Assembly: GCA_017467405.1 (NCBI GenBank)
Contig: JAFTSH010000001.1
Coordinates: 417,542 to 481,541, forward strand
From: Clostridia bacterium
Lineage (GTDB): Bacteria > Bacillota > Clostridia > Oscillospirales > Acutalibacteraceae
DNA length: 64,000 nucleotides
Direction of reading: 5' to 3'
Of this stretch, positions 34,251 to 43,940 are shown piece by piece (positions within the stretch are counted from its first letter, which is position 1; each line of letters starts with the position of its first letter). The notes under the pieces were generated by a model that had not been told where the DNA came from, did not search any database, and saw nothing but the letters and a program-made list of their open reading frames with translations. The position numbers were made by a program, and so were the translations under genes.

Positions 34251-34958
34251 GTGTTTGACGAGAACGTTCCCGAGGTATCGACCCCTGCCGACAACGAGGG
34301 GGATATACAGGCCTCGCCGATCGATGCAATAACTCCGGCAGGCGGAAAGCATCATATACATTGCATGACCGTGATAGGTCAGGTCGAGGGACACTATATA
34401 CTGCCCTCGCAGAACAAAACGACGCGCTACGAGCAGGTGATCCCTCAGCTTGTCGCAATAGAAGAGGCCGAAGAGATCGAGGGCTTGCTGATAATACTCA
34501 ACACCGTCGGCGGCGACGTCGAGGCGGGTCTTGCGATAGCCGAACTGATCGCCGGGATGAAAACCCCGACCGTCTCACTCGTGCTGGGCGGAGGACATTC
34601 GATCGGAGTGCCCCTCGCCGTTTCGGCAAAGCGCTCGTTTATAGTTCCCACCGCTACGATGACGGTGCACCCCGTGAGGATGAACGGCCTCGTGATGGGC
34701 GTCCCTCAGGCTGTCAGCTACCTTGAGCGGATGCAGGACCGAATAACCCGCTTCGTAACCGCAAATTCACGCATAACCGCAGAGCGGTTTGAGAGTATGA
34801 TGATGACGACGGGCGAGCTGGTGGCTGACGTCGGTACCGTGATCGACGGACACGAGGCGGTAAGCTGCGGTCTGATCGACGAGCTCGGCAATCTGTCCGA
34901 CGCCGTGTCGGCACTGTATGAAATGATCGGTGCAAATTCAAAGGAGAAGGATATATGA
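34251..34958 (+). CDS. tepA: TepA-type ClpP-fold serine protease
   Basis: A 235-residue ClpP/crotonase-fold protein of the TepA group. The catalytic serine is Ser117 in [11 protein letters not shown]. The oxyanion and strand features [17 protein letters not shown] and [17 protein letters not shown] match the family, and a later [13 protein letters not shown] segment matches too. TepA in Bacillus is linked to protein translocation and cleavage of signal-peptide remnants. The GTG at 34251 has AGGAG 8 nt upstream; the ATG at 34245 is too close. Its stop codon overlaps the uppP start by 4 nt. Confidence 0.85.
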   Translation: MFDENVPEVSTPADNEGDIQASPIDAITPAGGKHHIHCMTVIGQVEGHYILPSQNKTTRYEQVIPQLVAIEEAEEIEGLLIILNTVGGDVEAGLAIAELIAGMKTPTVSLVLGGGHSIGVPLAVSAKRSFIVPTATMTVHPVRMNGLVMGVPQAVSYLERMQDRITRFVTANSRITAERFESMMMTTGELVADVGTVIDGHEAVSCGLIDELGNLSDAVSALYEMIGANSKEKDI

Positions 34959-35866
34959 CCGTTTTAGATGCGATAATTCAGGGTATAATTCAGGGACTCA
35001 CCGAGTTCCTGCCCGTTTCGAGCAGCGGACACCTTACGGTATATCAGCATATTTTTGTTGCGGGTGACTCAGGCGACAACCTCGCCTTCTCCGCACTGCT
35101 ACATATCGGAACCTTGCTCGCCGTCTGCATAGTATATCACCGACTGATCGGCCGGCTGATAATCGAGCTTTTCACCATGATACGCGACGTCTTTACGGGT
35201 CGCTTTTCGTGGAAGGGGATGAATACCGAGCGCAGGATGCTGGTTATGATGATCGTTTCGCTTCTGATGCTCGTGCCCCTCGTGCTTCCCGTCTTTTCGG
35301 GAAACAGTCTGCAGGATCTCGCCGAGGGAATAACCTCGGGCGATAATATAATAATCGTCGGAATCAGCTTTCTTCTGACCGCCGCTCTTCTTCTGACCGC
35401 CTTTATCCTTTCAAAGAGAAAGAAGGCGACCAAGGCCGATGCAGAGGTAAAGGACGCCGTAGTAATCGGTTTGGCACAGGATATTGCGGCGCTGATGCCG
35501 GGCGTTTCCCGCTCGGGCTCGACCATCGCAACGGGACTGATCTGCGGCCTTGAGCGTGAGTATATGGTCAGGTATTCCTTCATAATGAGCGTTCCGACCA
35601 TTCTTGCGGCAAACGTCCTGCTCACCGTCAAGGACGCCGTCGAGATGGGCGGCGAGGCGCTTGCGGTACCGGTGATCCCCGCCGTGGTCGGCGTGATCGT
35701 TTCGGCACTTTTCGGCGTTCTTGCAATCAGACTGATCGAATGGATAATCAGAAAGGACTACTACAACTACTTCGGCTACTACTGCGCGGCCGTGGGAGCT
35801 CTTGTGATAGCCCTCGGAATATGGGAGTCTGCCTCCGGCACGACCCTTTCACAGCTTATCGGATAA
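34955..35866 (+). CDS. uppP: Undecaprenyl-diphosphate phosphatase
   Basis: A 303-residue membrane enzyme of the BacA/UppP family. It recycles the lipid carrier for wall polymers by removing the beta phosphate of C55-PP. Signature motifs are [16 protein letters not shown] (residues about 13-28) and [14 protein letters not shown] with the catalytic Ser/Arg. About eight membrane helices are visible. Loss of function confers bacitracin sensitivity in other species. Start overlaps the tepA stop (ATGA). Confidence 0.93.
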   Translation: MTVLDAIIQGIIQGLTEFLPVSSSGHLTVYQHIFVAGDSGDNLAFSALLHIGTLLAVCIVYHRLIGRLIIELFTMIRDVFTGRFSWKGMNTERRMLVMMIVSLLMLVPLVLPVFSGNSLQDLAEGITSGDNIIIVGISFLLTAALLLTAFILSKRKKATKADAEVKDAVVIGLAQDIAALMPGVSRSGSTIATGLICGLEREYMVRYSFIMSVPTILAANVLLTVKDAVEMGGEALAVPVIPAVVGVIVSALFGVLAIRLIEWIIRKDYYNYFGYYCAAVGALVIALGIWESASGTTLSQLIG

Positions 35867-35893
35867 GTAAAAGTAAGGAGAAGAAATAACGCA

Positions 35894-38344
35894 ATGGCAA
35901 AGAAGAAGTCGTCTTCGGCAAAACCCTCAACCTCCGAAAAATCAACAGGCTTTCAGCTGCAGTCGGTGGTGCTATTCGTAGTAGCACTGCTGATGCTGGC
36001 TTTCGTCCTGTTACCGCTCGACGGCGGATGGAAGGCGGTACATAACTTCTTCATGGGACTTTTCGGCTGGACGGCATACGCCGCTCCGGTCCTGCTCGGG
36101 TATATTGCGATACTGCTTGCAAAGGGCAGTACCAAGGGTAAGATACTCGGCGGATCCCTCAAAAGCGTGGCCTTCATTCTGCTTGCAGGCGGAATAGCCG
36201 ACGTCTTTCTTAACGATAAGATGGACTCCTTCGGTGAACATATTTCCGAGGCATACACCGCAGGATTTGCGGGCGGCGGCTTTTTCTCGTCGCTGATCTC
36301 CTACCCCGTACTCAAATTTGCCACCAAAACGGGTGCGGCAATAATCTACATACTTCTGCTTTTCCTTCTGATAATGTTCGTAACCAAAACCCCCTTGATG
36401 ACCTTTATCGGGGCCGTTTCAAAGCCCGTCAAGAAGATCGGAGACGGTGTCAAAGAGGGCTACGAGGAGATCAAAGAGCGCCGTATGATGGAGAAGGAAA
36501 GGGAGGCCGATTACGACATCGCCCTGACCGACGCCGACGAGCTTGCACGGCGCGGTGAAAAGCCAGCCGCAAAGAAGCCCGAGACCCTCAGCGAAAAGGG
36601 TCGCAGGGTACTCTCGACCTATTACGACAAGGATATTCCCGAGGAGGAAGAGAAGGTCGAGGACGGATTTATCCTTCCCCCCGAGGAAGAGGACGAAAAG
36701 GAATACAGCATCGACGATATAATCAGGAAAAGAACCGGCAAGGCTCCCGCTTCGTCTGCCTCTGCCGCAACGGACAAGCCTTCGGTCGAAAAGCAGTCGG
36801 CCGAGAAGCCGTCCGATGATGATTCCGAGACGGAGGAAAAGGAAAAGCCGCAGGTCAAGGCCGAGCCCAAAAAGCAGTACCGCTTCCCGCCGCTTGCGCT
36901 GCTTGAAAGAAGCGGAATAGGCTCGGACTCCGGCTCACCCGACGAGCTTAAGGCAAACGCCGAAAAGTTGGTCGAAACGCTCCAGAGCTTCGGAGTCGGC
37001 GCAAGAATAATCGACATCAGCCGCGGCCCCGCCGTAACGCGTTACGAGCTTCAGCCCTCGGCAGGAGTCAAGATCAGCAAGATCACCAACCTCGCCGACG
37101 ACATTGCGCTTAACCTTGCGGCCGCAGGCGTCAGAATAGAGGCCCCGATACCCAATAAGGCAGCCATCGGAATAGAGATACCCAACAAATCCACCGCCGT
37201 CGTCGGAATACGCGATATAATCGAGTCGAAGGCCTTCACCGACGCCAAGAGCAGGCTGACCTTTGCGCTGGGTAAGGACATAGCAGGCGAGTGTAAGGTT
37301 GCCGACATCGGCAAGATGCCCCATATGCTTATCGCGGGTGCCACGGGCTCGGGTAAGTCGGTCTGCATCAACTCGCTGATAATCTCACTGCTTTACAAAT
37401 CCTCTCCCGACGACGTCAGGTTCCTTATGATCGACCCCAAGATGGTCGAGCTTGGCGGCTATAACGGAATACCCCACCTGCTCGTACCGGTTGTCACCGA
37501 CCCGAGAAAGGCGGCAGGCGCACTTTCGTGGGCAGTCAGCGAAATGATAAAGCGCTACAAGATATTCGGTGATAACGGCGTCAAGGATCTCGAGTCCTAC
37601 AACCGCCTTGCCGAAAAGAGTGAGGAGCTCATCAAGCTGCCGCAGGTCGTTATCATAATCGACGAGCTTGCCGATCTTATGATGGCGGCTCCCAACGAGG
37701 TCGAGGACAGCATCTGCCGTCTGGCTCAGATGGCCCGTGCCGCGGGAATGCACCTCGTGATCGCCACTCAGCGTCCCTCCGTTGACGTAATTACGGGACT
37801 TATCAAGGCCAACATCCCCAGCCGTATTTCCTTCGCCGTTGCAAACCAGTTTGACTCGAGAACGATACTCGATCAGGTCGGCGCCGAGAAGCTGCTCGGA
37901 AGAGGTGATATGCTCTTTGCCCCCGTCGGTGCCAACAAGCCGACGCGAATTCAGGGCTGCTTCGTCTCCGACCGCGAGACCGAATCGGTCATCAGCTTCG
38001 TAAAGGCCAATTGGGAGGCCGACTACGACGAGGACGTCGCAGAGCAGATCGAAAAGGAGATGCCGGCTGAAAAGGGAGGCAAGGGCTCATCCTCTGCGGT
38101 CTCCGACGGCGACGTGCCTTCGGGTGACGGAGATCTGATCGATGCCGCTACCGAGGTTGCGGTAGAGGCGGGAATAATCTCCGTGTCGCTTCTCCAGCGT
38201 AAGCTCAAGCTCGGATACGCCCGTGCCGCGAGAATAGTGGACGAGCTCGAGGAACGCGGAATAGTCGGTCCCTTTGAGGGCTCAAAGCCCCGAAAGGTGC
38301 TTCTCACCAAGCAACAGTGGCTCGAAATGAAGAACAGAGAGTAA
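35894..38344 (+). CDS. ftsK: DNA translocase FtsK/SpoIIIE
   Basis: An 816-residue translocase that pumps chromosomal DNA through the division or sporulation septum. Four N-terminal membrane helices (about 20-180) precede a charged linker rich in Glu, Ser and Lys (about 195-330). The motor domain has Walker A GATGSGKS (about 482-489) and Walker [15 protein letters not shown]-terminal winged-helix gamma domain follows (about 755-815; [20 protein letters not shown]). Length and layout match SpoIIIE (about 790). RBS AAGGAG is spaced 13 nt, rather long. It is the last gene of the tepA-uppP unit. Confidence 0.94.
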   Translation: MAKKKSSSAKPSTSEKSTGFQLQSVVLFVVALLMLAFVLLPLDGGWKAVHNFFMGLFGWTAYAAPVLLGYIAILLAKGSTKGKILGGSLKSVAFILLAGGIADVFLNDKMDSFGEHISEAYTAGFAGGGFFSSLISYPVLKFATKTGAAIIYILLLFLLIMFVTKTPLMTFIGAVSKPVKKIGDGVKEGYEEIKERRMMEKEREADYDIALTDADELARRGEKPAAKKPETLSEKGRRVLSTYYDKDIPEEEEKVEDGFILPPEEEDEKEYSIDDIIRKRTGKAPASSASAATDKPSVEKQSAEKPSDDDSETEEKEKPQVKAEPKKQYRFPPLALLERSGIGSDSGSPDELKANAEKLVETLQSFGVGARIIDISRGPAVTRYELQPSAGVKISKITNLADDIALNLAAAGVRIEAPIPNKAAIGIEIPNKSTAVVGIRDIIESKAFTDAKSRLTFALGKDIAGECKVADIGKMPHMLIAGATGSGKSVCINSLIISLLYKSSPDDVRFLMIDPKMVELGGYNGIPHLLVPVVTDPRKAAGALSWAVSEMIKRYKIFGDNGVKDLESYNRLAEKSEELIKLPQVVIIIDELADLMMAAPNEVEDSICRLAQMARAAGMHLVIATQRPSVDVITGLIKANIPSRISFAVANQFDSRTILDQVGAEKLLGRGDMLFAPVGANKPTRIQGCFVSDRETESVISFVKANWEADYDEDVAEQIEKEMPAEKGGKGSSSAVSDGDVPSGDGDLIDAATEVAVEAGIISVSLLQRKLKLGYARAARIVDELEERGIVGPFEGSKPRKVLLTKQQWLEMKNRE

Positions 38345-38382
38345 TTTGTGTAAAATTTAAGGGCATAATGCGAAATTTTCTA

Positions 38383-38411
38383 TTGAAAAATTTCCCGTAA
38401 TATACTAAAAT
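38383..38411 (+). promoter_or_regulatory. Promoter of the pgk-tpiA-gpmI operon
   Basis: TTGAAA at 38383-38388, 17 bp, TAAAAT at 38406-38411; leader about 48 nt to the pgk start. Confidence 0.78.
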
Positions 38412-38465
38412 AACCTTTGGCGAAAATAATAGCAAAAGAAGATCCCTTAACAGGAGGAAAAAATA

Positions 38466-39761
38466 ATGTCAGCTCTTAACAAAAAGACAATTGAAGACAT
38501 CGACGTAGCCGGCAAGAAGGTGCTCGTCCGCTGCGACTTCAACGTTCCCCTCAAGGACGGAGTCATCACCAGCGACAAGAGAATCGTCGGTGCACTGCCC
38601 ACCATCAAATACCTGCTTGACCATAACGCGAAGGTAATTCTTTGCTCCCACATGGGCAAGCCCCATAACATCTTCACTCCCGGCTTCGGCCTGAGCAAGA
38701 AGGAGAAGAAGGCTGTTGACGCTCTCCCCGAGGCAGAGCGCGAGGCCGCGACCGCCAAGTACCTCGAGAATGCTCTTGACGACGCAAAGACCTTCACACT
38801 GCGTCCCGTTGCCGACCGTCTTAAGGAGTACGGAATCCCCGTAACCTTTGCCTGCGACACCGTCGGTGAGGATGCCAAGGCCAAGATCGCCGCTCTCAAA
38901 GAGGGCGAGGCTGTTCTCATTGAGAACGTCCGCTTCACAGAGGGAGAGACCAAGAACGATCCCGAGTTTGCCAAGGCTCTCGCAGACCTTGCAGACATCT
39001 TCGTAAACGACGCTTTCGGTACCGCTCACCGTGCACACGCTTCGACTGCCGGTGTTGCCGACTACCTCCCCGCAGTCTGCGGCTACCTCATCCAGAAGGA
39101 GATCGAGGTCATGGGCGAGGCTCTTGCCAACCCCGCAAGACCCTTTATTTCGATCCTCGGCGGTGCCAAGGTCTCGGATAAGATCGGCGTTATCGAGAAC
39201 CTGATTGACAAGGTAGACATCCTGATCGTCGGCGGCGGAATGGCCTATACCTTCATGAAGGCCCTCAACTATTCGATCGGTGCTTCGCTTTGCGAGGAAG
39301 ACAAGGTCGAGCTCGCCAAGGAGCTTATGGCTAAGGCTCGCAAGAAGGGCGTTCAGTTCATAATCCCCGTTGATAACATCATCTCCAGAGAATATAAGGA
39401 GGACGCCGTCCATATGCGCGTCTACTCCGACGTCATTCCCGACGGTTGGATGGGACTTGACATCGGACCGACCACCCGCGAGCTCTTCTCCAAGACCATC
39501 GAGGGTGCAGGCACCGTAATCTGGAACGGACCCATGGGCGTTTCCGAGTGGGACAACTTCGCAGGCGGTACAATCGCCGTTGCCGAGGCTGTTGCCCAGA
39601 GCGGAGCCGTTTCGATCATCGGCGGCGGTGACTCCGCAGCTGCTGTTGAGAAGCTCGGCTATGCTGATAAGATGACCCACATCTCGACCGGCGGCGGCGC
39701 TTCCCTTGAGTTCCTCGAGGGCAAGGAGCTTCCCGGTATCGCAGCACTCAACGATAAATAA
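38466..39761 (+). CDS. pgk: Phosphoglycerate kinase
   Basis: A 431-residue glycolytic kinase making ATP from 1,3-bisphosphoglycerate. Motifs are [14 protein letters not shown] at the start, the hinge and [33 protein letters not shown], and [13 protein letters not shown] near the end. It is about 30-40 residues longer than the usual 390-400. The extra segment lies after SHMGKP (about residues 63-105, [21 protein letters not shown] onward). RBS AGGAGG. It is followed 58 nt later by tpiA. A possible hairpin (GGCGGGGCGATCCCGCC, about 39774-39790) in the gap may set relative expression. Confidence 0.95.
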   Translation: MSALNKKTIEDIDVAGKKVLVRCDFNVPLKDGVITSDKRIVGALPTIKYLLDHNAKVILCSHMGKPHNIFTPGFGLSKKEKKAVDALPEAEREAATAKYLENALDDAKTFTLRPVADRLKEYGIPVTFACDTVGEDAKAKIAALKEGEAVLIENVRFTEGETKNDPEFAKALADLADIFVNDAFGTAHRAHASTAGVADYLPAVCGYLIQKEIEVMGEALANPARPFISILGGAKVSDKIGVIENLIDKVDILIVGGGMAYTFMKALNYSIGASLCEEDKVELAKELMAKARKKGVQFIIPVDNIISREYKEDAVHMRVYSDVIPDGWMGLDIGPTTRELFSKTIEGAGTVIWNGPMGVSEWDNFAGGTIAVAEAVAQSGAVSIIGGGDSAAAVEKLGYADKMTHISTGGGASLEFLEGKELPGIAALNDK

Positions 39762-39819
39762 GTTAAACAAAAAGGGCGGGGCGATCCCGCCCTGATTTCG
39801 GTATAAAGGAGTATTTACA

Positions 39820-40587
39820 ATGAAAAAATCTGCACGCCGCGCTGTGATCGCCGGCAACTGGAAAATGAACAAGACCCCCTGCGAGACCACTGCTCTCATC
39901 AACGAGATGAAGCCCCTCGTAAAGGATGCCGACTGCGGTGTCGTCCTCTGCGTTCCCTACGTTGACCTTTGCGCCGCCCTCGAGGCCGCCAAGGACAGCA
40001 ATATTGAGATCGGTGCCCAGAACTGCCATTGGGCAAAGAGCGGTGCCTTCACCGGGGAGATCTCTGCCGATATGCTCGTTTCAATGGGTGTCAAATACGT
40101 CATCATCGGACACAGCGAGAGAAGAACCTATTTCGGCGATACCGACGTTACCGTAAATCAGAGAGTGCGCGCCGCCCTCGACGCCGGTCTTACCGTTATC
40201 CTTTGCGTCGGTGAGTACCTCGAGCAGCGCGAGCAGGGCGTTACCGGCGAGCTGGTAGCCATGCAGACCAAGATCGCTCTCGGCGGCGTTTCGGCCGAGG
40301 AACTTTCGAGAATAATAATCGCCTACGAGCCCGTCTGGGCAATCGGCACCGGCCGTACCGCTACCGCAGATCAGGCTGACGAGGTCAACGGAATAATCCG
40401 TGCAACCGTCAAGGAGCTTTACGGCGAGGCCGCCGCAGAGGCAATGACCGTGCAGTACGGCGGATCCATGAACGCCGCAAACGCAGCCGAGCTTCTTTCC
40501 AAGGAGCACGTTGACGGAGGACTCATTGGAGGAGCCTCCCTCAAGGCCGCCGATTTTGCCGCCATCGTTGAGGCGGCCTCCAGGTAA
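39820..40587 (+). CDS. tpiA: Triosephosphate isomerase
   Basis: A 255-residue TIM-barrel enzyme interconverting dihydroxyacetone phosphate and glyceraldehyde 3-phosphate. Visible catalytic residues are Lys in GNWKMNKTP, His in IIGHSERR (about 97) and Glu in YEPVWAIGTG, with the phosphate loop GGSMNAAN and GGLIGGASL at the end. RBS AAGGAG. It sits between pgk and gpmI (16 nt to the latter). Confidence 0.96.
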   Translation: MKKSARRAVIAGNWKMNKTPCETTALINEMKPLVKDADCGVVLCVPYVDLCAALEAAKDSNIEIGAQNCHWAKSGAFTGEISADMLVSMGVKYVIIGHSERRTYFGDTDVTVNQRVRAALDAGLTVILCVGEYLEQREQGVTGELVAMQTKIALGGVSAEELSRIIIAYEPVWAIGTGRTATADQADEVNGIIRATVKELYGEAAAEAMTVQYGGSMNAANAAELLSKEHVDGGLIGGASLKAADFAAIVEAASR

Positions 40588-40603
40588 TTCGGAGGAAGTA
40601 ATA

Positions 40604-42136
40604 ATGAAAAAGCCTGTAGTCATTACAATAATGGACGGCTTCGGAATCAATCCCGAGGTCAGCGGCAACGCCATTACCGCCGCCGCAACCCCCCGTCTTG
40701 ACGAGATATTTGCCACCTGCCCCAACACCTCGATCGGTGCTTCGGGAATGGACGTCGGCCTTCCCGACGGACAGATGGGCAACAGCGAGGTCGGCCACAC
40801 CAACATCGGTGCCGGCAGGGTGGTCTATCAGGAGCTCACCCGCATCTCCAAGTCGGCCGCAGAAGGGGAGATGATGAAGAACGAGGCTCTCCTCGGTGCG
40901 ATGAAAAACTGCGTCGAAAAGAACTCCGCGCTTCACCTGATGGGACTTCTCTCCGACGGCGGTGTCCACAGCCATATTGAACATATGTACGCCCTCGTCC
41001 GCATGGCGAAGGAGCAGGGACTCAGCCGGATTTATATCCACGCTCTGCTTGACGGACGTGACGTTCCTCCCGCATCTGCCGCTGACTACATCGACGCCTG
41101 CAACGCCGAACTCGCAAAGATCGGCGTCGGCAAGATAGCGACTGTAATGGGCAGATTTTACGGAATGGACCGCGACAACCGCTGGGACAGAGTCAAGCTT
41201 GCCTACAACGCCGCCGTTCTCGGTGAGGGCGTTCAGGCCGACGATGCCGCCGCGGCCGTCAGAGCCTCGTACGAAACCGTTGACGGCGACGGAAAGTATC
41301 TGACCGACGAGTTCGTTCTCCCCACCGTTATCAGCGGTACTGAGAGGATCAAAAGCGGCGACAGCATAATATTCTTCAACTTCCGCCCCGACCGTGCGAG
41401 AGAGATAACCCGCACCTTCGTCGATCCTGCCTTTGACGGCTTTGAGCGCGTCGGCGGAAAGCTCGACGTTTTCTACGTCTGCATGACACAGTACGATGCC
41501 GCAATGCCCAACGTTGAGGTCGCCTATAAGCCCGAGGAGCTGACCAACACCCTCGGTGAGTACGTATCAAAGCAGGGAATGACCCAGCTCAGAATTGCCG
41601 AGACCGAGAAGTACGCCCACGTAACGTTCTTCTTTAACGGCGGCCGCGAGGTCAAGTTTGAGGGCGAGGACAGAATTCTCGTTGCTTCCCCCAAGGTCGC
41701 AACCTACGATATGCAGCCCGAAATGAGTGCTGTCGAGGTCTGCGATAAGGTCACCGAGGCTATCCGCACCGGTAAGTACGACCTCGTCGTCCTCAACTTC
41801 GCCAATTGCGACATGGTCGGCCACACGGGAATCTTCGATGCAGCCGTAAAGGCCGTCGAAACGGTCGATACCTGCGTCGGAAGGGTAAAGGACGCCGTCC
41901 TCGAAATGGGCGGAGTAATGCTCCTTACCGCTGACCACGGCAACGCCGACAAGATGCTCGATACCGACGGTACCGTCTTTACGGCCCACTCCACCAACCC
42001 CGTTCCCTTCGCCGTGATCGGCAAGGATTGCGAGCTTCGTGAGGGCGGAAGACTTTGCGACATTTCTCCCACGGTGCTGAAGCTCTTGGGAGTTCCCCAG
42101 CCCGCCGAAATGTCCGGTGAATCTCTTATAAAGTAA
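40604..42136 (+). CDS. gpmI: 2,3-bisphosphoglycerate-independent phosphoglycerate mutase
   Basis: A 510-residue manganese-dependent mutase of the alkaline phosphatase superfamily. The phospho-acceptor Ser61 lies in MGNSEVGHTN; metal ligands appear in IMDGFGINPE and LTADHGNADKM; HLMGLLSDGGVHSH and FNFRPDRAREITR complete the family pattern. The ATG at 40604 has GGAGG upstream; the frame runs back into tpiA without a ribosome site. It ends the glycolytic operon, which lacks gapA in this window. Confidence 0.96.
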   Translation: MKKPVVITIMDGFGINPEVSGNAITAAATPRLDEIFATCPNTSIGASGMDVGLPDGQMGNSEVGHTNIGAGRVVYQELTRISKSAAEGEMMKNEALLGAMKNCVEKNSALHLMGLLSDGGVHSHIEHMYALVRMAKEQGLSRIYIHALLDGRDVPPASAADYIDACNAELAKIGVGKIATVMGRFYGMDRDNRWDRVKLAYNAAVLGEGVQADDAAAAVRASYETVDGDGKYLTDEFVLPTVISGTERIKSGDSIIFFNFRPDRAREITRTFVDPAFDGFERVGGKLDVFYVCMTQYDAAMPNVEVAYKPEELTNTLGEYVSKQGMTQLRIAETEKYAHVTFFFNGGREVKFEGEDRILVASPKVATYDMQPEMSAVEVCDKVTEAIRTGKYDLVVLNFANCDMVGHTGIFDAAVKAVETVDTCVGRVKDAVLEMGGVMLLTADHGNADKMLDTDGTVFTAHSTNPVPFAVIGKDCELREGGRLCDISPTVLKLLGVPQPAEMSGESLIK

Positions 42137-42159
42137 TAAAAACCGTACAACGATAACGA

Positions 42160-42194
42160 AACCCCGCGTTCGTCAGAACGCGGGGTTGATTTTT
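42160..42194. terminator. Terminator between gpmI and trpB
   Basis: AACCCCGCGTTC at 42160-42171 and GAACGCGGGGTT at 42176-42187 form a 12-bp stem with a GTCA loop, followed by GATTTTT. It ends the glycolytic operon and can also serve the convergent trpB. Confidence 0.9.
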
Positions 42195-42210
42195 GCTCAT
42201 CAGATCGTTT

Positions 42211-43428
42211 TTATCTGATACCGTACTTTTCGATGATGTAGTCCATGTCCTTATCACCTCTGCCCGAGAGGTTGATGAGGATGGAGCCCTTGCCCATCTT
42301 CTTGGCGAGCTTCATCGCGTAGGCGACGGCGTGGGAGCTCTCAATGGCGGGAATGATGCCCTCAAGTCTCGAAAGAGTGAAGAAGGCGTCGATGGTCTCA
42401 TCATCCGAAACAACATCGTACTTTACTCTGCCAAGATCATGCAGGAATGCGTGCTCGGGACCCGAGGAGGGATAGTCAAGACCGCTGGCAACCGAGTAAA
42501 CGGGAGCGGGATCGCCGTTCTCGTCCTTGAGCATGATGCTGTTAAAGCCGTGCATGATACCCTCGGTGCCGTACTGCAGACTTGCGGCGTGGTCGCCAAG
42601 TGCAGTGCCTCTGCCGAGAGGCTCAACGCCGTAAATGTCAACAGGATCGTTGAGGAAACCGGAGAACATACCCATCGCGTTGGAGCCGCCGCCCACACAC
42701 GCAACGACTGCGTCGGGAAGCTCTCCCGTCATTTCGGTGAACTGCTCTCTTGCCTCAATACCGACGACGCTCTGGAAATCGCGTACCATCATGGGGAAGG
42801 GATGGGGACCGACGACCGAGCCGATGCAGTAGATGCAATTCTTGTAATCCCTTGCGTAGGCCTCAAATGCGGCGTCAACAGCCTCCTTGAGGGTGGCAAG
42901 ACCGTGGGTGACCTCGACGACGTTTGCGCCGAGTATCTTCATTCTGGCAACGTTGGGAGCCTGCTTCTTGATGTCAACAGAGCCCATGTAGATGTCGCAC
43001 TCAAGTCCGAAGTATGCGGCGGCGGTAGCAAGAGCAACGCCGTGCTGACCGGCACCCGTCTCGGCAATGACCTTCTTTTTGCCCATGTATTTTGCGAGAA
43101 GAGCCTCACCCATGCAGTGATTGAGCTTGTGAGCACCCGTGTGATTGAGGTCCTCGCGCTTTACGTAAAGCTGAACGTTACCGAGAGAGCCCGAAAGTCT
43201 TTCGAGATAGGAGATAGGTGTGGGTCTGCCCTGAAATTCCTTGCGGATGCGGCGCAGCTCGCTGATAAACTTGCTTGATTTGCAGATGGTATAATACGCC
43301 TCGGAGATCTCAGCCATGGCCTGTTTCAGATCGTCGGGGATATACGATCCGCCGTATTTGCCGAAAAATCCGTTGGCATCGGGGTAGTTCTTAAAATAGG
43401 TGTCAAAATCGACGTTGTTGAATTTCAT
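42211..43428 (-). CDS. trpB: Tryptophan synthase beta chain
   Basis: A 405-residue PLP enzyme joining indole and serine to make tryptophan. The PLP lysine is Lys101 in [10 protein letters not shown]; other landmarks are [35 protein letters not shown] and [13 protein letters not shown]. It is of the TrpB1 type. No trpA or other trp gene lies next to it. The upstream leader is a Trp-specific T-box, which independently supports the assignment. The ATG at 43428 has AGGAGG 8-9 nt upstream. Without TrpA it may salvage free indole, or pair with a TrpA encoded elsewhere. Confidence 0.93.
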   Translation of the reverse strand: MKFNNVDFDTYFKNYPDANGFFGKYGGSYIPDDLKQAMAEISEAYYTICKSSKFISELRRIRKEFQGRPTPISYLERLSGSLGNVQLYVKREDLNHTGAHKLNHCMGEALLAKYMGKKKVIAETGAGQHGVALATAAAYFGLECDIYMGSVDIKKQAPNVARMKILGANVVEVTHGLATLKEAVDAAFEAYARDYKNCIYCIGSVVGPHPFPMMVRDFQSVVGIEAREQFTEMTGELPDAVVACVGGGSNAMGMFSGFLNDPVDIYGVEPLGRGTALGDHAASLQYGTEGIMHGFNSIMLKDENGDPAPVYSVASGLDYPSSGPEHAFLHDLGRVKYDVVSDDETIDAFFTLSRLEGIIPAIESSHAVAYAMKLAKKMGKGSILINLSGRGDKDMDYIIEKYGIR

Positions 43429-43488
43429 TTTATTTTCCTCCTGATATACGAATAAATCTGGCGGCAAAAGCCGTGATGGTGTCGGGTG

Positions 43489-43524
43489 TTAAAGAGAACG
43501 CCGCCATCGTTTTGTTAAAAGCAC
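43489..43524 (-). CDS. Possible 11-residue leader peptide between T-box and trpB
   Basis: A GTG start at 43524 has GGAGG exactly 8 nt upstream (43533-43537) and reads MLLTKRWRRSL then stop. It contains one tryptophan. It lies after the T-box terminator and before trpB, 60 nt upstream of the trpB start. The ribosome site is good but the frame is very short, so it may be chance. Confidence 0.25.
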   Translation of the reverse strand: MLLTKRWRRSL

Positions 43525-43564
43525 TGTAATTACCTCCGATAATACTGTGACTTGCCGAAGGGTT

Positions 43565-43852
43565 AAAAAACGCCCTTGACAGTAGGTTTTCTGTCAAGGA
43601 CGAATAAATACTTATCCGCGGTGCCACCTTGAGTTCACGGCTGGGCCGTGCGCTTAATGAGGATACTAACATACCCCCGACAACTGACGTATGTCGGCAC
43701 GTTGCAGAATACTCTGCGAGAAACTCGCATTTGACTGCACCCTCAGCGGTCCATTTGACAACCTGTTTCTTACCCGACTTTCAGCGCCGCGGGCTCTCTG
43801 TGAAGGCATGACTGCCGTTATCTCCGCTTCAACGGTTTACCTATTAAATTAT
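43565..43852 (-). promoter_or_regulatory. Tryptophan T-box riboswitch
   Basis: The leader RNA on the minus strand carries the diagnostic T-box sequence GGTGGCACCGCGG (43628-43616) and the stem I AGAGAGC element (about 43799-43793) with a GCTGAAAG segment. A specifier TGG codon (43753-43751) in the context AAATGGACC points to tRNA-Trp. A terminator stem (CCTTGACAG/CTGTCAAGG, 43574-43582 with 43591-43599) ends in six T. The part of the T-box next to the terminator provides the alternative antiterminator. Uncharged tRNA-Trp should permit read-through into trpB. Confidence 0.92.
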
Positions 43853-43858
43853 GATGTG

Positions 43859-43887
43859 ATTATATCACCCTTGTCGCAGTTTGTCAA
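43859..43887 (-). promoter_or_regulatory. Promoter of the T-box-trpB transcript
   Basis: Perfect consensus on the minus strand: TTGACA (43887-43882), 17 bp, TATAAT (43864-43859). Transcription should start near 43852. Confidence 0.88.
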
Positions 43888-43940
43888 TGGGTGAGAAAAA
43901 TTATTTCTTTCAATTAAAAACCTGTGCGTGACTTGAGGGA

